Positions 1 through 5,653 of a stretch of 5,653 nucleotides of DNA are shown here, one piece after another. Numbering within the stretch: position 1 is the first letter of the stretch; every line of letters begins with the position of its first letter. The DNA comes from Planctomycetaceae bacterium (GTDB taxonomy: Bacteria > Planctomycetota > Planctomycetia > Pirellulales > UBA1268), in the NCBI GenBank assembly GCA_002862165.1, contig PKCL01000093.1:1-5653 (forward strand). Direction: 5' to 3'. The notes beneath the pieces were generated by a model. That model made no database searches, was not told the origin of the DNA, and was given only the letters and a program-made list of their open reading frames with translations. The translations under genes and the position numbers were made by a program.

Positions 1-588
1 GAGGCCTGCTCCTCCTGTCGGTACCACAATTGCATCTGCATCTGGTACGTCTTCAAGAATTTCAACTGCCGTCGTCCCCTGACCTGCAATGATCTCCACG
101 TCATCGAAACCATGAATTAATCGAAGGTTATTCTCAGACGCCAACTCTACAGCACGCTGTCTTGCCTCCTCAAACGTTTCGCCATGAAGCAGCACCGTCG
201 CACCGAGCCGTCGACATGTTGCCACCTTTACGAGAGGTGCAAATCGCGGCATCACGACAGTGACCGGGATCTTCAGGAGCTTCCCATGATAGGCGAGTCC
301 GAGTGCATGATTTCCCGCTGAAGCTGCGATGACACCTGACTTTTTCTGCGATACATTAAGAAGCAGAAGTGCATTACGTGCACCACGCTCCTTGAACGAC
401 CCTGTTCGCTGCAAAAGGTCTAGCTTGCAGAACACATTGCAGCCTGTGAGTTCCGAAAGCGGGACACTCGGTGGACAAGGGCTACGATAAATGCCGCTGG
501 CAATTCGCTCAGCTGCGGCATCGATATCCTTGACTGTCACGGACTCAGCTAGTGGCACAGACAAATCATGGTCGTGATTAGATGTCAC
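1..588 (-). CDS. Threonine/serine dehydratase-like PLP enzyme (fold type II), C-terminus outside window
   Basis: The first 196 residues are visible and the frame is open to base 1, so the gene is partial at its 3' end. Motifs of the cytoplasmic threonine/serine dehydratase family appear in order. QRTGSFKERGA (60-70) carries the expected Schiff-base lysine K66. SAGNHALG (90-97) is the loop that binds the substrate carboxylate. HGFDD and AGQGT lie at 159-172, and PTGGAGL (190-196) is the start of the glycine loop that grips the PLP phosphate. Family members deaminate L-threonine to 2-oxobutanoate or L-serine to pyruvate. The RTGSFK form is closer to short catabolic TdcB-like or single-ACT enzymes than to E. 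coli IlvA, but the missing C-terminus (with or without an ACT domain) would decide this. Serine racemase and other dehydratases of the same fold are alternatives. The GTG start at 588 is chosen because GGAGG lies 6 bases upstream and GTG overlaps the upstream gene's TGA. The visible motifs show no damage. Confidence 0.9.
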   Translation of the reverse strand, partial: MTSNHDHDLSVPLAESVTVKDIDAAAERIASGIYRSPCPPSVPLSELTGCNVFCKLDLLQRTGSFKERGARNALLLLNVSQKKSGVIAASAGNHALGLAYHGKLLKIPVTVVMPRFAPLVKVATCRRLGATVLLHGETFEEARQRAVELASENNLRLIHGFDDVEIIAGQGTTAVEILEDVPDADAIVVPTGGAGL

Positions 589-1250
589 GAGCCACCTCCA
601 GAATTTGTTTCAGTGGCCGGCTCAGTCAGCCGTTCTGGTTGATGAAATGATCGCACGTCGATCCAACTCATTCCTGCCCGACGAGCAGCTTCCACACCAA
701 GATCACTGTCCTCCCACACAAGACAACCCTCTGGCTTTACACCAAGACGCCTTGCTGCCTCAAGAAACGGGTCTGGATCCGGCTTATGTCGACTTGTGTC
801 TTCACTGGCAACAATGACATCAAAAAACTCACGGATACCGATCTGGAGAAGAATCTTCTCGCATACGTCATGGTATCCACCCGTAACGACTGCCACTGGC
901 ACGTGACCATGGGCGCGACGAAGTGCAGCAATCACAGGGTCAATTGCCTTCACATGGGCTACCTGTTCCAGAAACGCCTGCTCCTTCATTTCGGATGCCT
1001 GGTCCAGATCGATCTCAATCGACGCCTCACCCGCAAGTGTTGCAAGAATGTCTCGCGTCGGACGACCACCGAGTGCATAGAAACGGTCTTCATCGAAAAC
1101 AATGCCATGATGTTTTGTCACATGAAGCCATGCTCGATAATGAGCCGGCATCGTGTCAGCAAGCGTGCCATCACAATCAAAAAGAATGGCCGTGTAGTCT
1201 TGAAGCCGCCAGTCAGCCGTTGGGTTCTGTGAGTTATTCATGAAATTCAT
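585..1250 (-). CDS. HAD-superfamily (subfamily IA) YqaB/beta-phosphoglucomutase-like phosphatase
   Basis: This is a 221-residue cytoplasmic protein, a usual length for the family. All four HAD motifs are present. Motif I is FDCDGTLADT (24-33), with nucleophile D25 and acid/base D27. Motif II is VVTGG with T123. Motif III is K156 in HKPDPDPF. Motif IV is WEDSDLG with E180 and D181, which hold Mg2+. A helical cap lies between motifs I and II (about 35-105) and includes GGRPTRDIL. The MPAHYRAW segment after motif I and the KPDPDPFLEAARRLGV / EDSDLGVEAARRAGM pattern recall E. coli YqaB, a fructose-1-phosphate phosphatase, and beta-phosphoglucomutase. The true substrate cannot be read from the sequence. 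The start at 1250 is the first ATG after an in-frame TGA; an alternative ATG is codon 4. A GAGGAG sits 20 bases upstream, too far for a normal site. The stop overlaps the next gene's start. The C-terminal tail SGGGS doubles as that gene's ribosome binding site. Confidence 0.88.
   Translation of the reverse strand: MNFMNNSQNPTADWRLQDYTAILFDCDGTLADTMPAHYRAWLHVTKHHGIVFDEDRFYALGGRPTRDILATLAGEASIEIDLDQASEMKEQAFLEQVAHVKAIDPVIAALRRAHGHVPVAVVTGGYHDVCEKILLQIGIREFFDVIVASEDTSRHKPDPDPFLEAARRLGVKPEGCLVWEDSDLGVEAARRAGMSWIDVRSFHQPERLTEPATETNSGGGS
592..599 (-). promoter_or_regulatory. Ribosome binding site inside the upstream gene, fixing a GTG start
   Basis: GGAGGTGG on the minus strand (599 to 592) is a strong Shine-Dalgarno match, with GGAGG 6 bases before the GTG at 588. 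The same bases encode Gly-Gly near the C-terminus of the HAD protein. Together with the GTGA stop/start overlap, this supports translational coupling of the two genes. Confidence 0.7.
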
Positions 1251-1526
1251 TTCGGCTTCGAGGCCATCTGCTCCTCAAAAGGTTGTTTCGTACTTTCTTT
1301 GTTGACACGATTTCCACTGCACGATTTCCACCACAGGATGTCAACCGCATGCATGTTACGAGGCCGTGCATTCACTGTGTACCGATTGTAGGGACTGATA
1401 ATCTCACGCTATGCCCGATTTTTCTTCCTGACCAGCACAGTTTTACAAGGTAGCCTATTCTACAGAGGAATCTCCTCCGAAACTTTGGCCGTTCTCCTGC
1501 TGCTTGCAAGCCTTTCAGTTCTTCCT
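1251..1526. promoter_or_regulatory. Divergent intergenic region between the HAD operon and the chemoreceptor gene
   Basis: These 276 bases separate two divergently transcribed units, so promoters for both should lie here. TTGACA boxes occur on the plus strand (1302-1307) and the minus strand (1344 to 1339), but neither has a good -10 box at 16-18 bases. TGATAAT at 1396-1402 is a possible plus-strand -10 box without a clear -35 box. I cannot name a specific promoter. The last 42 bases (1485-1526) are open in the chemoreceptor frame from a TTG codon and would become coding if that start were used. Confidence 0.4.
1301..1345. repeat. Two 12-bp direct repeats enclosed by a 7-bp inverted repeat
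   Basis: CACGATTTCCAC occurs exactly at 1306-1317 and again at 1320-1331, a 14-base period. The pair is bracketed by GTTGACA (1301-1307) and its reverse complement TGTCAAC (1339-1345). The block sits in the middle of the divergent intergenic region, about 50 bases before the HAD start and about 180 before the chemoreceptor ATG. A transcription-factor operator is a reasonable guess; a small tandem duplication is the simpler alternative. Confidence 0.55.
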
Positions 1527-3590
1527 ATGAAACTACCAAATCTTGGCATTCGGAATCGCATGCTCCTGCTCGGCATTCTGCCAGCAGCACTGATCTTCAC
1601 GGTTATACATATCACGAACTCCGAGAGTGTTGAAAATGCACTTTTAGAATTTGCAGAAGAGATTCTTCGCGAACGCACCGCAGTTATCGCTACCGAAATT
1701 GATCGGGGCACACTCCAAGCAGTCACCGCATCTCGCACGATGGCAATAGCCGCTGAAAATGGTCTCTTCGGCCAGCGTGAAGAATCCATGGCCTTCGCGA
1801 AGTCAATTCTTGAACAAAACCCACAATTTACAGCAGCATATTTTGGATATGAACCAAATGCAGACGGACAAGACGCAGAGGCTTCTGGCACACTGCCGAA
1901 AAACGCCCTTGGGAAAGACGGCCGCTTCTTGCCCTATTATTTCCGTGAACTTGCAGATGACACCAAGATAAGTCTTGAACCATGTGTTGGCCTCGAGAAG
2001 CTTTACTACGAAGGATGCAAAAAGCGGGCCGAAAATCCAGCAGAGACGAATAAGGCAATGGTGACTGAGCCCTACGACTATGAAGGTAAATTCATGGTTG
2101 AGCAAACTTACCCGATCATGATCGACGGAAAGTTTGCTGGAGTTGCCGGCGTTGACCGTGCACTCGACCAACTGACAGAAGACCTCAAAGCTATCAAGAC
2201 TCGGCAGAAGGAAGCTGGCTGGAATATCGACATCATTCTTGTCAGCCGCCTCGGCTCTGTCATTGCCTCCACTGTTGATGGGGTCGACATGAAGACAAAA
2301 AAAATTGGAGCAACCGAATACGCCGATGTGCTCCAACAGTTTCATGACGGCAGCACCGGGCCGGCTATTACAACTGATCTCTTATCGGATACCGACCCTC
2401 TTTCAAAAGAGCAGTGCTTCTATGCTGCCAAAGAAATCTCGACTGGTTCGTGGACCGTTGTGATGGAATTACCACGCAAAGACGTCATCGCAAAGATTAC
2501 CGGACCTCTTCTTTTTACACTCGCAGTCGCCATCATTGGGTTCTCTACGGTTCTCGGTCTTATTTACTGGCTGACTGCCAGCCTGACACGCCGTATTGAG
2601 CAGTCCGCACACGCAGCACAACGAGTTGCAGAAGGTGACCTTACTGGTGCTGCACTTGAGGAGACTGCGATTTCCTGCACCGATGAATCTGGCCAGCTTC
2701 TTCGTGACATTGGAGCTATGACTGGCAGCCTTCGTGAAATTGTTTCACAGGTGAAACGATCTGGGGTTGAATTGACGTCCACAGCAAAGCAGCTCTCCAC
2801 CGCATCAAGCCAACAAGAGTCGGTCGTGCAAGCATTTGAAAAAAGCACAAGTGAAGCAGCCGTCGCGAGTCGTGAAATTTCAGTCACTGGAAAAGAACTC
2901 GGTGAGACAATGGCTGACGTCGCTGATGTCGCCACTGATACTGCCGAAGTTGCCTCAGCAGGTCGTGAAGATCTTACAGGGGTTGGCCAGACCATGTCAC
3001 ATCTCGAAACAGCGACTGGTGAATTCTCAGAACGGCTTTCACTTATCCGGCAGCGAGCTGAAGACATTAATGTTGTGATTACAACCATTACAAAAGTTGC
3101 TGATCAGACCAACCTGCTTTCTATCAATGCTGCGATCGAGGCTGAAAAAGCTGGTGAGTACGGACATGGCTTTCTGGTAGTGGCTCGTGAAATTCGCCGA
3201 CTTGCTGACCAGACGGCAGTGGCCACACTCGATATCGAGCGACTTGTTGAACAGATGCAACAGGCTGTCGCCGCTGGTGTCATGCAGATGGACCGCTTTT
3301 CAGCGGAAGTCAAAACCGGCGTTGAAAAAGTCAGCAGTATCAGTGAGCAGTTCTCAACTGTTATTGATAAAGTACAGGGGTTGAACCAACAATTCGACCA
3401 TGTCAACGAAGGCATGCAGGCCCAGACTTCCGGCGCTACCCAGATTGCCGAAAACCTTGTGTCACTCTCTGACAACTCAAAAGCCGCGACCGAAACGCTG
3501 ACGGAATTCCGAAAAGCATCTGCCCACATGGAAGATGCTATTGAGGGCATGACGAATACCGTCAGCCGATTCCGCATCGTCGACGCCTAG
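1527..3590 (+). CDS. Methyl-accepting chemotaxis protein with Cache-like sensor and WspA-like signalling domain
   Basis: This is a 687-residue inner-membrane receptor, numbered from the ATG at 1527. A short basic stretch (GIRNR) precedes TM1 at about 12-30. The periplasmic part (about 31-323) looks like a double Cache sensor: GRFLPYYFRE (R140), TEPYDYEG, a GVAGVD turn (D210), then a membrane-proximal half with VIAST and WTVVMELP (W309). TM2 is at about 324-346. A HAMP domain with AEGDL (near 368-372) follows, then a long coiled-coil signalling domain. The hairpin tip VADQTNLLSINAAIEAEKAG (524-543), followed by EYGHGF, is the CheA/CheW contact. The AEKAGEYG version, RRLADQTAVAT (557-567) and the later GVMQMDRFSAEV and VNEGMQAQ segments resemble Pseudomonas WspA more than Tsr/Tar. 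There is no C-terminal CheR-binding NWETF-type peptide; the protein ends RIVDA. A TTG at 1485 is in frame and has AGAGGAA 14 bases upstream, but it would add a second hydrophobic stretch before the basic residues. I therefore prefer 1527, although it lacks a clear ribosome binding site. The ligand is unknown. No cheW, cheA or response-regulator gene is in the window. Confidence 0.92.
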   Translation: MKLPNLGIRNRMLLLGILPAALIFTVIHITNSESVENALLEFAEEILRERTAVIATEIDRGTLQAVTASRTMAIAAENGLFGQREESMAFAKSILEQNPQFTAAYFGYEPNADGQDAEASGTLPKNALGKDGRFLPYYFRELADDTKISLEPCVGLEKLYYEGCKKRAENPAETNKAMVTEPYDYEGKFMVEQTYPIMIDGKFAGVAGVDRALDQLTEDLKAIKTRQKEAGWNIDIILVSRLGSVIASTVDGVDMKTKKIGATEYADVLQQFHDGSTGPAITTDLLSDTDPLSKEQCFYAAKEISTGSWTVVMELPRKDVIAKITGPLLFTLAVAIIGFSTVLGLIYWLTASLTRRIEQSAHAAQRVAEGDLTGAALEETAISCTDESGQLLRDIGAMTGSLREIVSQVKRSGVELTSTAKQLSTASSQQESVVQAFEKSTSEAAVASREISVTGKELGETMADVADVATDTAEVASAGREDLTGVGQTMSHLETATGEFSERLSLIRQRAEDINVVITTITKVADQTNLLSINAAIEAEKAGEYGHGFLVVAREIRRLADQTAVATLDIERLVEQMQQAVAAGVMQMDRFSAEVKTGVEKVSSISEQFSTVIDKVQGLNQQFDHVNEGMQAQTSGATQIAENLVSLSDNSKAATETLTEFRKASAHMEDAIEGMTNTVSRFRIVDA

Positions 3591-3606
3591 TTCGTCTATG
3601 GACGAA
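3591..3606 (+). terminator. Short hairpin directly after the chemoreceptor stop codon
   Basis: TTCGTC (3591-3596) and GACGAA (3601-3606) form a perfect 6-bp stem with a 4-base TATG loop, starting at the base after the TAG stop. No run of T follows and the stem is only half G/C, so it is a poor intrinsic terminator. It may instead protect the 3' end of the message or be chance. Confidence 0.25.
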
Positions 3607-3800
3607 AGAGCGTGCACCGCCCCAAAGAATAATGATTGCTCGGCCGTCTGGGTTCCTCAAGAATCGAACGTTGCTGCATTTTTCCTGGATGTATAGCCCA
3701 CCAGGTGTTGCACTACGCAAGGCAGGCAAGACTGGTAATCTTCAAAGCCCGTGCCGATCCCGAACCTTTTGTCGAAAATTCTCATGCTGCGGGTCGGCGT

Positions 3801-3833
3801 AAGACGATCACTAATGACGATCGTAACGGTCTT
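3801..3833. repeat. Nested inverted repeat upstream of the surface-protein gene
   Basis: ACGATC (3804-3809) pairs with GATCGT (3819-3824), and the outer AAG of AAGAC (3801-3805) can pair with the end of GTCTT (3829-3833) across a bulge. The right arm contains the 8-bp palindrome ACGATCGT (3817-3824). A short T run (3832-3835) follows the outer arm, so a weak terminator is possible. An operator or 5' leader hairpin of the next gene is equally possible. Confidence 0.3.
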
Positions 3834-3872
3834 TTCATACGGGAGTCTCTCGTACTGGGAGGCCAAAGGTGA

Positions 3873-3885
3873 AGAGGACCTGGAG
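3873..3885 (+). promoter_or_regulatory. Ribosome binding site supporting an early start of the surface-protein gene
   Basis: AGAGGA (3873-3878) lies 9 bases before the ATG at 3888, and GGAG (3882-3885) lies 5 bases before the adjacent in-frame ATG at 3891. Both favour a start here over the later in-frame ATGs at 4005 and 4014, which lack a site at good spacing. The ATG at 3924 has only a weak AGAGAAG upstream. Confidence 0.5.
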
Positions 3886-3887
3886 CG

Positions 3888-5653
3888 ATGATGCGACACG
3901 CCCCCGTTCAGAGAAGTAAAACAATGACCGTACCGGCCACAAAAAGCCGTCAACGAAAGCTTACTCACGGGTCCGCTGCGCGACTCAGGATATGGCAAAG
4001 ACGCATGAACTCTATGGCACAAAGAGTACGACATCTTGTAACGCTCGCATTGATTGGCATTCTGTGTTTTCAGGTTCCGGTTCAATCATTTGCGCAGGTC
4101 GGTCAGTCAGCAATGTCGCAGCCGCAGGGTGTAGGCAATGGTGTTGTCAATCGTGGACTCGGAGCACTTGGTAGTCTCAATGAGGCTGGCCCAGGATTTT
4201 TCTATTACGGAGTAAATGGTGCCGGACGAGGCCTTGGTTATTTTGGCAGTTACATGACCCTTGGTGGTTTTATTCCGTATGCCCAAGATGACCTTGGTGG
4301 TTTCTGGTCTGCTGACCTTCGAACACACCTTTCAACCAATGGTGGTTTTTTCTCAAACGTCGGTGTTGTTCGAAAACAACTTACTGACAACGGATCACTT
4401 CTTGGCTTTGGTCTGTACTGGGATTATGACGGCGACATGAACCAATATTCGAATACGGGTGATGCTCCATACGGCCAATTCGGTCACATGTATCAGCAAG
4501 TTGGATTTTCTGGTGAAATCCTGACTGACAGGGGAGCCATTCGGAGTAATGGCTATATGCCTGTTGGCACGACTGCATACAACGTTGGAGCCCCCGGTGC
4601 CCCTTTCACCCAACATTATATTTTGTGTGCGTATGGACTTGATGCCGCCCTTGGTGGAGCAGATCTTGAAGTAGGTGCCTGGATTCCAAAGCTTGAAGCC
4701 TTTGGTGGCATGATCTCTGTTGGTGGCTACACATTTGGCAACGCCAATGAATGGAGCCAGGGCACCGAATCAGGTGAACGAATGGTGCCATTTTTCGGCG
4801 GTGTATACACACGGTTTGACATAACAGTTGCAAACAATTGGGACATTAACCTGCAATACAACAATGACCCATTCTTTGACTCAACGGGTTTTGCACGGCT
4901 GACCTACCGAATGGGTGGCAGTCGACGACGCAATGTTCCCGATCAACTCGAACAGCCAATGATGCGAAATGAGCACATTGTTCGTGGACACCAGACGCCG
5001 TTAGTGTGTGGGAATCGGGTTACTGGCCAACCTTGGAAGGTCATCCATGTCGATAACACTGCATCTGCCGGTGGTAATGGAACAGCCCAAGCACCATTTA
5101 CAAACCTGGCTGACGCACAAACAGCAGCACAGCAAGAATGGGACATTGTCTATGTGCATGAAGGCAGTAGCCGCACGGTCCCGAATTCCTATAGCGATTC
5201 ATTCGCCTTCCAAGCAGACAATCAGTTTCTTGTTGGCAGTGGTGGACCTCTTACTATTGAGGTTGGTCCAGATTGTGGCACCTTTAGTGGTAAGAGTAGT
5301 CCCTTTAATGGCCGTAGCGTGTACCTCTTTACCGTTCCAAAACAAAGCACGCAGAATCCACTGCTGAGTAATCCTGGTGGAACAAGCATCAACACCTCTG
5401 CCCAGGGTGGCGTCACGATTGCAAACATTGACGTTACGGGCTCTGCTGATGCTTTGCTCGTCAATGGCAACCTCCAAGGAACTCCACAGCCATGGGGTAC
5501 GACTGCCAATCTGTACAACACAGCAATTTCACAGGCAGGCGGTTCTTCTGTACGGAATTCCAAGTTTTTGGGTGATGGCACCGCAGCACTCCAGCGCGGT
5601 GTGACCATCAGAGGAACCTCAGTATCAACTGCTACCAGCGGTATCGAGTTTAC
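3888..5653 (+). CDS. Secreted surface protein: inverse-autotransporter-like barrel plus beta-helix passenger, partial
   Basis: The frame is open from 3873 to the window end, giving 588 codons so far. Numbered from 3888, the first 39 residues are unusually long and basic (RSKT, KSRQRK, RLRIWQRR). A normal signal peptide follows at 40-69: a hydrophobic core near 50-65, then QSFA before QVGQ, a plausible signal peptidase I site. Residues about 85-343 are rich in Gly, aromatics and alternating polar/hydrophobic runs (GGFWSADLRTHLS, LLGFGLYWDYDGDMNQY, NGYMPVG, LTYRMGG), as in the outer-membrane barrel of inverse autotransporters (intimin/invasin type). A charged linker (SRRRNVPDQLEQPMMRNE) follows. 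At 386 a passenger-like part begins: IHVDNTASAGGNGTAQAPF, DIVYVHEG (419-426) and NQFLVGSGG (445-453), a pattern typical of pectin-lyase-like right-handed beta-helix proteins. Later GVTIANIDVTG-type rungs fit this. The likely role is surface display or adhesion; no enzymatic residues can be assigned. A start at 4005 would give a conventional signal peptide. A non-autotransporter beta-helix outer-membrane protein is an alternative. Confidence 0.75.
   Translation, partial: MMRHAPVQRSKTMTVPATKSRQRKLTHGSAARLRIWQRRMNSMAQRVRHLVTLALIGILCFQVPVQSFAQVGQSAMSQPQGVGNGVVNRGLGALGSLNEAGPGFFYYGVNGAGRGLGYFGSYMTLGGFIPYAQDDLGGFWSADLRTHLSTNGGFFSNVGVVRKQLTDNGSLLGFGLYWDYDGDMNQYSNTGDAPYGQFGHMYQQVGFSGEILTDRGAIRSNGYMPVGTTAYNVGAPGAPFTQHYILCAYGLDAALGGADLEVGAWIPKLEAFGGMISVGGYTFGNANEWSQGTESGERMVPFFGGVYTRFDITVANNWDINLQYNNDPFFDSTGFARLTYRMGGSRRRNVPDQLEQPMMRNEHIVRGHQTPLVCGNRVTGQPWKVIHVDNTASAGGNGTAQAPFTNLADAQTAAQQEWDIVYVHEGSSRTVPNSYSDSFAFQADNQFLVGSGGPLTIEVGPDCGTFSGKSSPFNGRSVYLFTVPKQSTQNPLLSNPGGTSINTSAQGGVTIANIDVTGSADALLVNGNLQGTPQPWGTTANLYNTAISQAGGSSVRNSKFLGDGTAALQRGVTIRGTSVSTATSGIEF

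Larger units (their letters stand above)
3591..3887. other. Gene-free stretch between the chemoreceptor and surface-protein genes
   Basis: I find no convincing gene in these 297 bases. Open frames on either strand are short, start at TTG or lack a ribosome binding site, and give Cys/Arg-rich translations typical of noncoding sequence. Small inverted repeats are present: the hairpin at the left edge, CCTGG/CCAGG around 3685-3706, and a stronger block at 3801-3833. The promoter of the downstream gene probably lies here, but I see no good -35/-10 pair. I compared it by eye with the GEMM c-di-GMP riboswitch pattern and saw no match. Confidence 0.4.

Noticed and set aside
786..1232. Plus-strand open frame of 148 codons opposite the HAD gene
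   Set aside because: It is antisense to a gene with all four HAD motifs; the translation is rich in Cys, His and Met with no domain.
1302..1330. Canonical TTGACA as a sigma-70 promoter for the chemoreceptor
   Set aside because: The hexamer 17 bases downstream (TTTCCA) is not a -10 box; it is better viewed as one arm of the inverted repeat.
3632..3802. Plus-strand 56-codon ATG frame, and an overlapping 78-codon TTG frame, in the gap after the chemoreceptor
   Set aside because: There is no ribosome binding site, the compositions are Cys/Arg-rich and unlike real proteins, and there is no recognisable motif.
3591..3887. c-di-GMP riboswitch, considered because of the WspA-like neighbour
   Set aside because: I could not find the conserved GEMM core or its tetraloop/receptor arrangement by eye. 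A covariance-model search (Infernal with Rfam GEMM models) would settle it.
3657..4085. Minus-strand open frame of 142 codons overlapping the surface-protein start
   Set aside because: It is antisense to the signal-peptide region of a better-supported gene. Its translation is Ser/Arg/Cys-rich with no recognisable domain, and it has no matching operon context.
5222..5608. Minus-strand open frame of 128 codons opposite the surface-protein gene
   Set aside because: The plus-strand frame continues without stops through this region with beta-helix-like rungs; the antisense product has no recognisable feature.

Overview
The window holds two divergent gene groups and then a large surface-protein gene. 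All four protein-coding genes look intact where visible, but two run off the ends of the window. The organism is probably a Gram-negative bacterium with an outer membrane and chemosensory signalling. The right-hand gene combines a beta-barrel-like segment with a beta-helix-like passenger, a style I associate with planctomycetes and related PVC bacteria. That taxon assignment is inference from protein style only; there is no rRNA or other marker here.

Left part, minus strand (1-1250): a two-gene operon. First comes a HAD-superfamily sugar-phosphatase-like protein similar to YqaB/beta-phosphoglucomutase (1250 to 585). Its stop overlaps by 4 bases (GTGA) the GTG start of a fold-type II PLP enzyme of the threonine/serine dehydratase family (588 to beyond base 1). 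The ribosome binding site of the second gene lies inside the Gly-rich tail codons of the first.

Centre, plus strand (1251-3590): a 276-base divergent intergenic region has an exact 12-bp direct repeat enclosed by a 7-bp inverted repeat, a candidate operator. It is followed by a methyl-accepting chemotaxis protein of 687 residues. This has two membrane segments, a large periplasmic sensor that looks like a double Cache domain, a HAMP domain and a signalling domain. The signalling domain resembles WspA, the receptor of the Wsp surface-sensing/c-di-GMP pathway, more than ordinary flagellar receptors.

Right part, plus strand (3591-5653): about 300 bases without a convincing gene, containing short inverted repeats, lead into a secreted protein with an unusually long basic N-terminus. 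It then has a signal peptide, a Gly/aromatic-rich beta-barrel-like region resembling inverse autotransporters, and the start of a beta-helix-like passenger that continues past the window. A WspA-like receptor beside a probable adhesin or surface protein suggests a link between surface sensing and attachment, but the sequence does not prove it. I see no mobile element, CRISPR array, tRNA or rRNA.
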